Source: AP-15 sp963832875 (GTDB lineage Bacteria > Pseudomonadota > Alphaproteobacteria > ATCC43930 > CGMCC-115725). From it: a stretch of 64,000 bases of DNA. The DNA is taken from contig CAWHWB010000012.1 of assembly GCA_963832875.1 (NCBI GenBank), positions 1 through 64,000 on the forward strand, given 5' to 3'. Of the stretch, positions 20,762 through 29,376 are shown piece by piece. The first letter of the stretch is position 1, and every line of letters starts with the position of its first letter. Below the pieces are notes generated by a model. The model saw only the letters and a list, made by a program, of their open reading frames with translations. It had not been told where the DNA came from and searched no databases. The translations under genes and the position numbers were made by a program.

Positions 20762-20849
20762 TGGCCGAATTCAAATCGGAATGGCCGAGATTAAATCGGA
20801 ATCGGTGGCCGACTTCATTCCGGAATCAGTGGCCGACTTGCGCCGGAAT
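20762..20849. repeat. Four short direct repeats at the IS21 terminus
   Basis: Copies of TGGCCGA-x-TT-x(4-5)-CGGAAT start at 20762, 20782, 20806 and 20830, about 20-24 bases apart. Multiple internal repeats at the ends are typical of IS21 elements, where they bind the transposase. They lie just outside istA and end where the IS66 fragment begins. Confidence 0.75.
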
Positions 20850-20968
20850 TCAGCAGGTATACCAGGGCATCAGTTCGGAGATGCGGCTGATCGGGTGACC
20901 GGCGGCGATCTTCGCGAGGGTGTCGGTGAGGTAGGTCTCCGGGTTGACGGCGTTCAACAGCGGCATGA
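20850..20968 (-). pseudogene. IS66-family TnpC C-terminal fragment
   Basis: The - strand reads NAVNPETYLTDTLAKIAAGHP followed by ISRISELMPWYTC and a stop at 20850-20852. This is the conserved C-terminal end of IS66 TnpC (x-PxxYLTDVLxRIxxGHPxSRIDELLPW). Nothing upstream of about 20968 continues it. Confidence 0.7.
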
Positions 20969-21438
20969 CAAAGCTTGATGGTCCGGCGGCATCGGGATCC
21001 GAGACTGTCGCAACCGGAGTCGCATAGCTTAACCGAGTTCCTATCTCGTTGACAGCGTCACGGGGGTCTAGCTAAGGTCCAGAGCGGTGATGGAGTTGCC
21101 ATTAATCGCCGCTGAGACTGATGACCCCTGGCTGATCTTTTGGATATTGGACCGGGACATGATCGCAGGCGACGACTATAAGCCTACAACCCTGCCTTTG
21201 CTGCGTTGCCCGCTGGGGGTTCATTCATTCGCCGAGCGGGTGCCGACGTCAGGCATTTCCCAGTCGTGATGCGATCCGAGGAAGCTCTCACGAGCGGCTC
21301 GTCGTCATGTTTCTCAGCCTCCGGACCTGTCGCGATTATCCGCGAGGCCTTTGTCGAGGCCTCGCTGGCACGAGGGCGGTTCTATACGCAGCTCTGAACC
21401 GCTCGTGTCGGTCGCATGAGCAGGAGGCAGCCCTAACC
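20969..21438. other. Region upstream of hyfE-like gene
   Basis: No supported gene. TTGACA at 21049-21054 with TAAGGT 18 bases downstream (21073-21078) is a possible but unproven sigma70 promoter for the + strand genes that follow. Short open frames here have no recognisable content. Confidence 0.3.
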
Positions 21439-22119
21439 ATGCCGTTCACCCAACTTGATCCGCTTGCCTCTTCGCTCGTCAGCGTGACGGCGATAGGAAG
21501 CCTCTTGCTCGTTTTTGTAATGTTGGGGTCGCGTTGGCTCGACAATTATCTTTATGCGTTCGCCGCACAGTCGTGGATGATTGCCGCACTGTCGCTAACG
21601 CTCGGCTGGTTCGGCCACTATACCGAATTCTACTTAATTGCTGCGCTGACTTTGCTATTCCGCGGTCTGCTCCTCCCCTATCTGATTTGGCGAATTATCC
21701 AGCGCCTGCATGTGGCGCGCGAGCTGCATGAGGTTGTTCGGCCCGCCTCGGGTCTGCTGATAGGCGCGCTCTGCGTAGTCTTTGCCCTCGCCGTTTCCTA
21801 CAGCATCGGCGACGTTCTCGGTCTTGACGGAACGCTCGCCATCCCGGCGCTCACGATCATGCTGGCGACGATTCTGATCGGGTTTCTAATGCTCGCGATC
21901 CGGCAAGAGGCGATCACTCTGATCATTGCTCTGCTGGTGATCGAAAACGGAATCCGCGTCGGTGCGCAGCTCCTGATCCCGGGGATGCCGCTTCTGGTCG
22001 AACTCATGACACTGTTCGATGTTCTGATAGCGGTGGCTTGCTTCGGTGTCCTCGTCCGCTATCTGCAAACCCATCTCGGCACCACCAGCATCCGCGAATT
22101 GAAGCGCCTGGTCGGATAG
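21439..22119 (+). CDS. hyfE: HyfE-like integral membrane subunit (hydrogenase-4 component E)
   Basis: A 226-residue polytopic membrane protein with about six or seven hydrophobic segments (for example VSVTAIGSLLLVFVMLG and FYLIAALTLLFRGLLLPYLIW). The HyfE/MrpC-NuoK-type C-terminal pattern is LLVIENGIRVGAQ.. LVELMTLFDVLIAVACFGVLV. The start is the ATG at 21439, preceded by AGGAGG at 21422-21427; the open frame extends upstream to 21307 without support. It belongs by family to the hyf/ehr membrane complex encoded on the opposite strand at 26556-33501. It is displaced from that operon by the MutS-like pair and lies on the other strand, which is unusual. Confidence 0.82.
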   Translation: MPFTQLDPLASSLVSVTAIGSLLLVFVMLGSRWLDNYLYAFAAQSWMIAALSLTLGWFGHYTEFYLIAALTLLFRGLLLPYLIWRIIQRLHVARELHEVVRPASGLLIGALCVVFALAVSYSIGDVLGLDGTLAIPALTIMLATILIGFLMLAIRQEAITLIIALLVIENGIRVGAQLLIPGMPLLVELMTLFDVLIAVACFGVLVRYLQTHLGTTSIRELKRLVG

Positions 22120-22138
22120 CCAAAGCGGCGGTGCCCGA

Positions 22139-23077
22139 TTGTTCGAGGCGAGCGGCGTCGCCGCCTTCGAGGTCGAGCTGGTGCGCTTTCTAATCAATCG
22201 GAAGAGCCGCGAATGCCCGCTCCGCATGTGCCAACGCATCGCCGCCGTCGTGGCCGAGTTCCACATTGCGCCGAGACAGCCCGCGCGAGCGAGCGGACTG
22301 CCGGCGTCGCGCGGCAGATTGACGGCAGCCGCAGCACACCGCTGCCCGCGCTCAACGAATTTTTACTCGAGACCAACCCGGCATCATCATCTGGGCCGCA
22401 AGCCCGTCCTTGCGAGATCTGCAAGCCCCGTCGTCAACCGATGCTACGATTTTTTTGCGGAACTTTCAGTATGACATCACGGTCAAACCACAACTCCAAC
22501 AGCAGCCGTCCGAGCGCGGCGGTTTGTGCAGCTTCCACACTTGGGTTTTACGAACAGATCGCGTCCCCTCAAGGCACGCATCGGCTATGCCGCTGTCCTC
22601 GACCGGTGGGCGACAAGGTTGCTCGCCGCGGCGGCGCCCAAAGGCGCATCCGAGCCGCGCGACATAAACTTCCCCGATCTGCTCATCTGCCTGCATTGTG
22701 ACGCCCGAACCGCGGCGGAATCCGCGGCCGGGGCGGCGGTCGCAGGCAGGTTGCGGCAAAATCCCGAGAATGGGTTGGCGTCGCTCTCGGAGATCTGTCT
22801 TCCGCACCTTCGGCTGCTCGCCGGCGCGCTGGGGGACAATCCGACCGCAACGAAATTGCTCGCCCGCGAAGCCCTGAGCTTGCGCCAGATCGCCGAAGAC
22901 ATGCGCCGATACGCGCTCAAGCACGATGTCCTGCGTCGCTGTCTGGAGAGTGAAGAAGAAACTAACGCGGCGCAGCGAGCGCTGTCGATATCGGCCGGTC
23001 TTCGTACGCTCAACACGCCGGCGCCGCGCCAATGGGCACGCATCCGTCCAAGTAGCGAAGGCCCTGCAGCGACTTGA
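22139..23077 (+). pseudogene. DUF6062-like Cys/His protein, broken by at least two frameshifts
   Basis: Readable pieces in three frames: ALNEFLLETNPASSSGPQARPCEIC (frame of 22213), RNFQYDITVKPQLQQQPSERGGLCSFHTWVLR (frame of 22410), then LKARIGYAAVLDRWATRLL.. LLICLHCDARTA.. LSEICLPHLRLL.. KHDVLRRCLESEEE (frame of 22526). The paired C-x2-C and G-L-C-x2-H elements are what I recall of DUF6062 proteins. The family label is tentative. The gene ends 166 bases before the first MutS-like gene and is co-directional, so it is probably a lost or mis-assembled partner of that pair. Confidence 0.5.
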
Positions 23078-23243
23078 TCAATGAGCGTGTTTCGCTATCT
23101 AGAAAGGCCGAATGGTAAGTCTTTTTCGACAGGGTCGGTTGTAATCATATGCGGAGGTGGCGCTCGTTCGTCCTGTTGCCGTCGAGATCGAACAGTGGCG
23201 TCAGCTGTTCCGATCAGGCGGACCAGCATGGAGGAATAGATCA

Positions 23244-24779
23244 GTGACCTTCCGGAGCATTCTCTTCCACCACGCCACCGACCGCATAGCGGATGAGCGG
23301 CTCAACGCGCCCGAGTTTTTTTCGGACCTCAATCTTGATCAGATCGTCGCCGCCATTACCGCAGGCAGAGAGGAATATAACCTGAAGCCCTTGTTCTATG
23401 CGCCCCTGTACGATATCAATGCCATCACCTATCGTCACGAGATCATGCAGGATCTCGAAAACTCCGACCTGTTCGACAACATTAAAGTTTTTGCGCAAAG
23501 CATGCGCACGATGCGGGAATATCTTGCTCAGGCTGAGAAGCTCCGACACCGATATCAGAAGGAGCGGTCGTTTTTAGAGGGGGTGCACGCCTACTGCGAC
23601 GCCATAACTCGTCTGGTGCACGACTTGTCTGCAACGACATTCACGTCCTGCGGCCTACTGGCCTTCAGAGAATATTTGACGGGATACGCCACCTCGGCAC
23701 AATTCACCTCGCTTCTCCGACAAACCACGGATCTCGCGACCGATATCTCCGCAATCACTTACAGAGTCCTGATCCAGATGCCCCGTGTGGACGTCTGCTT
23801 GCACGAGGGCGGGCCGGATTATAGTGCCGAGGTGCTGGCGACATTCGAGAGATTCAAGCAAGGGGCGGCGCCAAGGTATAAGTTCGATTTCAGCGATTCT
23901 CTAGACGTAAATCACATCGAAGCTCAAATACTAGACAGAGTCGCTCTACTTTATCAAGAAACATTTCAGGAATTGGATAAGTATTACATCTCCGAAACCG
24001 AGTTCCAGGATGTCACAGTCGTCATCTTCGACAGAGAGATCCAGTTTTACATCACATACCTGGAATATATCCGAAAATTTAAAAAAACGGGGCTGGATTT
24101 CGTCTATCCCCGGATAACCCAAACCCGCACCGAAGTTTTTAATCGTCAAGGGTTTGATCTGGCGCTGGCGGGCAAGCTCGCCGCCGAACGCGCCACCCCG
24201 GTCTGCAATGATTTTCACCTGAGCGGTCGGGAGCGGATCATCGTCGTCTCCGGTCCGAACCAGGGCGGCAAAACGACCTTCGCTCGCACTTTTGGTCAGC
24301 TGCATTACCTTGCGAGCCTGGGCTGTCCCGTCCCCGGGACCCATGCGCAGCTCTACCTGTTCGACAAAATGTTCACGCATTTTGAGAGGGGAGAGAACAT
24401 GGTCGATCTGCGCGGCAAGCTGGAGGACGACCTCCTCAGGGTTCGCAAGATCCTCGCCGCCGCGACGCATGAGAGCATTATTATCATGAACGAGGTTTTC
24501 GCGTCGACGGCATTACGGGATGCAATCCTCCTCAGCGAGAAGATCGCCGCGGCGATCATGCGTCTCGACCTCTATTGCGTTTGGGTGACCTTCATCGACG
24601 AACTGGCGTCGCTGGGGGAAACGACTGTGAGCATGGTCAGCTCGGTCGTCCCGGATAACCCGGCACAGCGAACCTATAGGATCGTCAGGCGCCCTGCGGA
24701 CGGTCTCGCCTATGCGATGTCGCTGGCCGAGAAGTACCAGCTAACCTCCGACATGATTAAAGAGCGCATCCAGTCATGA
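23244..24779 (+). CDS. MutS-like ABC-ATPase, first of a tandem pair
   Basis: A 511-residue protein with a lever/clamp-like helical region and a MutS domain V ATPase. The Walker A is VVSGPNQGGKTTFAR near residue 362, and the Walker B-like region is SIIIMNEVFASTALRDA, where canonical MutS has a DEIGRGT. The N-terminal DNA-mismatch reading domains are absent. The start is the GTG at 23244, with GGAGG nine bases upstream; the frame is open from 23157. The stop overlaps the start of the next gene (ATGA at 24776), so the two are translationally coupled and probably form a heterodimer. The role is unknown; these pairs are not mismatch-repair MutS. Confidence 0.85.
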   Translation: MTFRSILFHHATDRIADERLNAPEFFSDLNLDQIVAAITAGREEYNLKPLFYAPLYDINAITYRHEIMQDLENSDLFDNIKVFAQSMRTMREYLAQAEKLRHRYQKERSFLEGVHAYCDAITRLVHDLSATTFTSCGLLAFREYLTGYATSAQFTSLLRQTTDLATDISAITYRVLIQMPRVDVCLHEGGPDYSAEVLATFERFKQGAAPRYKFDFSDSLDVNHIEAQILDRVALLYQETFQELDKYYISETEFQDVTVVIFDREIQFYITYLEYIRKFKKTGLDFVYPRITQTRTEVFNRQGFDLALAGKLAAERATPVCNDFHLSGRERIIVVSGPNQGGKTTFARTFGQLHYLASLGCPVPGTHAQLYLFDKMFTHFERGENMVDLRGKLEDDLLRVRKILAAATHESIIIMNEVFASTALRDAILLSEKIAAAIMRLDLYCVWVTFIDELASLGETTVSMVSSVVPDNPAQRTYRIVRRPADGLAYAMSLAEKYQLTSDMIKERIQS

Positions 24780-26459
24780 AGGCGCATCTTCTTCATCGGA
24801 CACAGGATTTTGACTGGCGATGGGTATTGCAGGCGGCGGCGGCGCGGGAGGCAACGCGCACTCGGCGGCAATATCGCGGCCAGGAGTTTGACCGGCGAGC
24901 CGGGCTGCCTTGGAACGAGGAGGCGCTGACCACCGATCTGGCGCTGAACACGCTGTTCAACGCGATGGCGGGCGACGACGATTGTATTTTCGAGGTCGCC
25001 CGAAAGGCGATTTTTGCGGGCCTTAAAGGCGATGTCGAGACGATTCGATACCGCCAGGCCATTTTGCAGGATTGCCTGGTTCATCCGGCCGTTGCCCGAG
25101 AGCTCTACGCTGTTGCGGTCGAGGCCACCGAGAAGCAGGAGCGTCACTTTCTCGGCAGCGTTCTTGCTCGCTATCCCGACCAGGTTCTGCGGCACTCAGT
25201 AGAGCTGATGTCTATCCTTTTGGATTCGCAGAAAAAACTGAGAAAGATCGCCGATTCTCATGCCGATAAGTTCGTATCCGAAGGGTGGATCAAGTTTTTT
25301 GAGGTGTTGAAACGAGAGCTGAGTGACGATTATTTTGTTGGTGCCAGACATCACCTGGAGCGGCTGACATTTCGTGATGGAATATTGCTTAGTGCGGCGT
25401 TGGGCAGGGCCAACAAAGGGAGCGATTATGTCCTGCGCCGATTTCCCGAACACGAGGGGACATGGCTGGAGCTGTGGTGGAAATGCATCGACGCGCTGCG
25501 AAGCCTATTTCCGCATCGTGAGGAAACCTGCCCGACTTGGCTCCGCCCGCGCAAATCGCCGGTCTACAGCTTTTCGCTTCAGCCCCGTGACGAAGCCGGC
25601 GCACGGGCGCTCACGGAACTGCGAAATCGCGGGATCAGCCTCGTCGCCGAGGCTATCGCACAGTCCACGGACCACGTTCGCGACTTTTTCGGCATGCTGC
25701 AGGTTGAATTGGCATTTTACGTCGGTAGCGTCAACCTGCACGAGCAGCTCGTTCGAAAAGGGGAGCCCGTGTCCATGCCCGCGCCGGCGGCGGTCGAGGA
25801 GCGAGGACTGTCGTTTCGCGGATTATCCGATGTCTGCCTGGCGTTGAGTCTCGATCAACGCGTGGTCGGCAACGATGCGAACGCCGACAGGAAGGCCCTC
25901 GTAATCGTTACCGGCGCCAACCAAGGGGGCAAATCAACTTTTCTTCGCAGCGTTGGCCTCGCCCAGTTGATGATGCAATGCGGAATGTTTGTCTCGGCGG
26001 ATTACTTCTGTTCGAGCGTCTGCGACGGCCTGTTCACGCATTTCAAACGAGAGGAGGATCCCGGAATGAAAAGCGGCAAGCTCGACGAGGAGCTCAGACG
26101 GATGAGCGATATCGTCGATCATGTCAGACCAGAATTCCCTGATCCTTTTCAACAAATCCTTTGCCGCGACGAACGAGCGTGAAGGGTCGGAAATCGCGGG
26201 GCAAATCATTACCGCCTTGTTGGATAACCGAGTTAAGATAGTGTACGTGACGCATCTTTATCAGTTAACACAAAAATTTCAGAAGAAAGACGCTGGGAAC
26301 GTGCTGTTTTTGCGAGCCGAGCGCGCCAGGACTTTTAAATTGGCGGAAGGAGAACCATTGCCGACAAGCTTTGGCGAAGACCTGTACAACAGCATCTTTG
26401 CCGCCGAGGTCGAGCGCTTCGAGCCCGACAACGGGAACATAGATGCCGCGGCGCCGTAG
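24776..26459 (+). pseudogene. MutS-like ABC-ATPase, second of the pair, one frameshift
   Basis: Paralogue of the preceding gene with a longer N-terminal helical part. Walker A is IVTGANQGGKSTFLRSVGLAQLM, followed by CDGLFTHFKREED and GKLDEELRRMSDIVDHVRP. One extra base near 26130 moves the rest to another frame: NSLILFNKSFAATNEREGSEIAGQIITALLDN, then IVYVTHLYQLTQKF, ending at 26459. Together they give about 560 residues. In the Walker B-like segment the expected NES reads NKS (codon AAA), so even after frame correction the catalytic acidic residue would be a lysine. That may mean an inactive ATPase half. Confidence 0.8.
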
Positions 26460-26555
26460 GCAATCCGCCACCCGCCGCGCGGCGTGACGCCTCCGCGACA
26501 CTTTGTAGGTAAAATCAGCGAAGAAGCTCAGGACCCCGATCAGCGGGTTGCCTTG

Positions 26556-28565
26556 TTAACTAAGCGCAATCAGCAGTATGACGACGAGCAGCGCCCCGAT
26601 CATCGAGAGATAGAAGTTGAGATCCCCGGACTGGATGATGCGCAATCTAGTGGCTGCGCCGATGAAAAGCTTCTCGAGCGGCGCGAACAGGTATGGCCCG
26701 AATATCGGTGCCACATCGTGGCTGAACGCCAACCTGCGAATGAAATAGGGTTGCCCGTTGGACTCATGCGCCAGCTCGTGTTCCGTCTCCGCCGTTGGCC
26801 GATAGATGAAGCTGTAGAAAGTGCGCAAGGCATTGGAGAAGGTCAGAGCCGTAGTGGCCGCCTGGCCCGAATCCTGACTGCGTCCGCCGTACCACACCGG
26901 CGCGCGGCGCACGGCAAACCGTCGGCTCAGGAGCAGCGCGGTCAAGGGTATGAGAGCGAGGAGCGGCATCACGATAACGAGCAGGCTCGGCGAGATAAAG
27001 GCGAAGGTTCCCTTCAGCCTGATCGGCGCCCCCGTGGCAGGCACAAGCAGCGGACCAACGTGCATCTTTTGGACCGCCGTGGTCGCGAACGCTCTTGAGA
27101 CCGCAGCTCCTAGAGACCCGAGCCAGACCGGCATCCCGACCGCCAACGCAAGGACAAGGAACCCGAGAAGCCCCACCGCGAGCGAGGTCGAGATCGGCAC
27201 TGGTTCCGACTTGTCCTTGCGTCCGAGGAGCCCGATGCCGAATACCCTGACAAACGTCGCGAAGCTGATCGCCACCGTAAGGGCCAACCCTGCACCGGCG
27301 AGGGCAGCCGTCAGTCGGCTGGCGAGACTGCCGAGGTGGAAGCCCTGGAAAAAGGTTTGGAAGAGGTACCATTCGCTGACGAACCCGGCTTGCGGGGGCA
27401 TCGCCGCCAGGCTCATCGCGGCGAACAGCGCGCCGACGCCGAACATCCATGGGCTACGGGCCAGAATTCCGCGCTGGACCAGCCGGTAGGTGCCCGCCGC
27501 GCGGTAGACCCCGTCGGCCGAAAGAAACATCGCACCCTTGGCGAGGGCGTGCCCCGCCAAATGAAGGAGAGCGACGGTCCAGGCGAGGCTGGCCAGATCC
27601 ATCAGGCGGTCCTGGCGGAACATCAGCGCGGCGCCCAAGAGGCAGACCGCAATCGACCCGTTCTCCGCCGAGGAGAGGCTCAGTACCTCGCGCCATCCCT
27701 CCTCTTGGAAGGCATAGAGCGCCGTCAGAATCGTGCTCAGCACCGCGACCGAGACAACGAAGATTCCCGCGACCGAGGCCGCTGCCGCATGGTTGACCGG
27801 CAACCACCCAACGAGGCCGCGGCTCAGTGCGAAAAACGCTGCGTTCAAGACGACGCCCGACAGAAACGCGCCGGTCGCCCCGCTTGCCGCACCGTAGGCG
27901 CCGGGGAACCATTCATAAAACGGTAGCAGACCGAGCTTCGCACCAAACCCGACCAGCAGCAGGAGTCCGACAAAGAGCTGCTCCGCCCGCGGCATCGCCA
28001 GCGCGGTGGTGGCAAAGTCGCTGAACGACAAACTATTGGCATGGCCTGCCAACAGAATGAACGCCAGAATCAGGGCGACGGCGCCAGTCTCGAGCAGAGC
28101 TAACATGAACAAGACCGGCCGGCCGGTTTCCGATGCCAGACCCTCGCCCAGGATCATCACGGCGCCGCCTAGGCTCATGATCTCCCAAGCCACAAGAAAG
28201 CTGGCGGCGTCCTGCAGCCCGAAGACGCCGAGGGCGCCAATGAGGCTGGCGGCCGCGCCGAAGGTCCAAGCCCGCTGCCGTGGCGCCGGCGTACCTAGCC
28301 AGGAGGCGAGAATGGCCCCGGCCAAGCCGAAGCCCAGTAACCAAAGCGCATCCGGCGACAGCACAAAGACCGAGCCCGCGGGGCCGATCCCGAGCGCAGT
28401 ATGAATGGGCGGCAGCCCTCCCGGGAGCGTCGTTCCGATCAAGACTAGAAGTGCCACACCGCCAAGTGCGAGGAACGCTCGGGCGGCGCCGGCCCATCCG
28501 ACCAGCGCGAGCAATGCTGCACCAAGCCAGGCCGCCAGCCCGACGGCGAGAAGGTCAGCCGACAA
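26556..28565 (-). CDS. hyfB: HyfB-like proton-antiporter subunit (NuoL/MrpA family)
   Basis: A 669-residue polytopic membrane protein with 14 or more hydrophobic segments. It has the antiporter core: SFLVAWEIMSLGGAVMI near residue 125, a KLGLLPFYEWFPGAYGAASG loop (Lys and Pro of the half-channel) near 213, SLSSAENGSIAVCLLG, HALAKGAMFLSADGVY (lysine motif) and MPPQAGFVSEWYLFQ. The C-terminal RRLAFSHDVAPIFGPYLFAPLE stretch matches HyfB/HycC-type proteins. It is the last gene of the hyf/ehr operon and overlaps the upstream HyfI-like gene by 11 bases. It would carry out ion pumping coupled to redox in the inner membrane. Confidence 0.9.
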   Translation of the reverse strand: MSADLLAVGLAAWLGAALLALVGWAGAARAFLALGGVALLVLIGTTLPGGLPPIHTALGIGPAGSVFVLSPDALWLLGFGLAGAILASWLGTPAPRQRAWTFGAAASLIGALGVFGLQDAASFLVAWEIMSLGGAVMILGEGLASETGRPVLFMLALLETGAVALILAFILLAGHANSLSFSDFATTALAMPRAEQLFVGLLLLVGFGAKLGLLPFYEWFPGAYGAASGATGAFLSGVVLNAAFFALSRGLVGWLPVNHAAAASVAGIFVVSVAVLSTILTALYAFQEEGWREVLSLSSAENGSIAVCLLGAALMFRQDRLMDLASLAWTVALLHLAGHALAKGAMFLSADGVYRAAGTYRLVQRGILARSPWMFGVGALFAAMSLAAMPPQAGFVSEWYLFQTFFQGFHLGSLASRLTAALAGAGLALTVAISFATFVRVFGIGLLGRKDKSEPVPISTSLAVGLLGFLVLALAVGMPVWLGSLGAAVSRAFATTAVQKMHVGPLLVPATGAPIRLKGTFAFISPSLLVIVMPLLALIPLTALLLSRRFAVRRAPVWYGGRSQDSGQAATTALTFSNALRTFYSFIYRPTAETEHELAHESNGQPYFIRRLAFSHDVAPIFGPYLFAPLEKLFIGAATRLRIIQSGDLNFYLSMIGALLVVILLIALS

Positions 28566-29364
28566 GACGGCCTCCGCTGACCTTCTGGGGAGTCCGATCG
28601 AGGAACATCAGCAGCGCCTCGATCACCGCGGCCGGATTGGGCGGGCAGCCAGGCAAGTAGAGATCCACCGGCAGCACCCCTTCGAGGCCGTTGCCGCAGG
28701 CATACCCGCCGCCGGCGATGCCGCCCGAAACCGCGCATGTGCCGACCGCCATGACCCAACGCGGCAACGCCATTGCCTCGTAGGCCCGCTCCAGCGGCTC
28801 GCGCAGGGCATAAGTGACCGGGCCTGTGACCAACAGCAGATCGGCGAAACGCGGCGACGGCGTGAAAAAGATACCGAAGCGGTGCAGGTTATAGAATGGA
28901 TTGTTGAGTGCCTGGAGCTCCGATTCGCAGCCGTTGCAGGAGCCCGCATCGATGTGGCGGATATGGAGACTGCGCCGGAACCCGCTGCGCGATTCCTGGT
29001 CCCTAAGCTTTCTATCGAGAGGACCAACGGCGTTGGACAGCAGAAGGTCGGATCGGTCGCGTGTGCCGAAAGCCCAGTCATGGGATGCGGCGACCGCCTC
29101 AGTGGGACAGGCTTCGACGCATAGTTGGCAAACAACGCATCGGCCATAATCGACCTGGAGCCGGTCCTTGCCGGCCTGGCCCGCGTGAACGGTGATCGCC
29201 GACGTCGGGCAAACGGCGGCGCATTCATTGCACGCAGGCTCGCATCGCTCCGGTTCGAACCGCGGCATTCCGAGAACGCCCTCCTGGCCCGCTCCCTGGT
29301 CGCGCCGGGGCCAAGGACTGGTTGCCTCCCCCTTGTGCAGCCCGAAAAATGTCCACAGCGGCAT
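28555..29364 (-). CDS. Ferredoxin-HyfI (NuoB-like) fusion subunit
   Basis: The N-terminal about 90 residues carry two 4Fe-4S motifs: C-x3-C-x2-C-x3-CP (CEPACNECAAVCP, with x3 where x2 is usual) and CVVCQLCVEACP. The C-terminal part is a NuoB/hydrogenase small-subunit domain: GSCNGCESELQAL, VGTCAVSGGIAGGGYACG and LPGCPPNPAAVIEALL. These give the four cysteines for the proximal (N2-like) cluster. The fusion combines HyfH and HyfI functions in 269 residues. It transfers electrons to or from the HyfG-like subunit. It overlaps hyfB and sits 12 bases after hyfG. Confidence 0.88.
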   Translation of the reverse strand: MPLWTFFGLHKGEATSPWPRRDQGAGQEGVLGMPRFEPERCEPACNECAAVCPTSAITVHAGQAGKDRLQVDYGRCVVCQLCVEACPTEAVAASHDWAFGTRDRSDLLLSNAVGPLDRKLRDQESRSGFRRSLHIRHIDAGSCNGCESELQALNNPFYNLHRFGIFFTPSPRFADLLLVTGPVTYALREPLERAYEAMALPRWVMAVGTCAVSGGIAGGGYACGNGLEGVLPVDLYLPGCPPNPAAVIEALLMFLDRTPQKVSGGRLVG

Positions 29365-29376
29365 GCGTCGCTACCT

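Larger units (their letters stand above)
19122..20968. mobile_element. Nested IS remnants: IS1380 | IS3 | IS21 | IS66
   Basis: Fragments of four unrelated IS families abut without ordinary sequence between them: an IS1380-type transposase N-terminus (19122-19190), an IS3 element missing its left end (to the right inverted repeat at 20437), an IS21 istA N-terminus with its terminal repeats (20438-20849), and an IS66 tnpC C-terminus (20850-20968). The order implies repeated insertion at one site followed by deletion. It separates the glycan cluster from the hyf/mutS region. Confidence 0.8.

Noticed and set aside
23244..26459. Canonical mismatch-repair MutS
   Set aside because: No mismatch-recognition or connector domains and an altered Walker B region. 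Two coupled half-size proteins and no MutL nearby.
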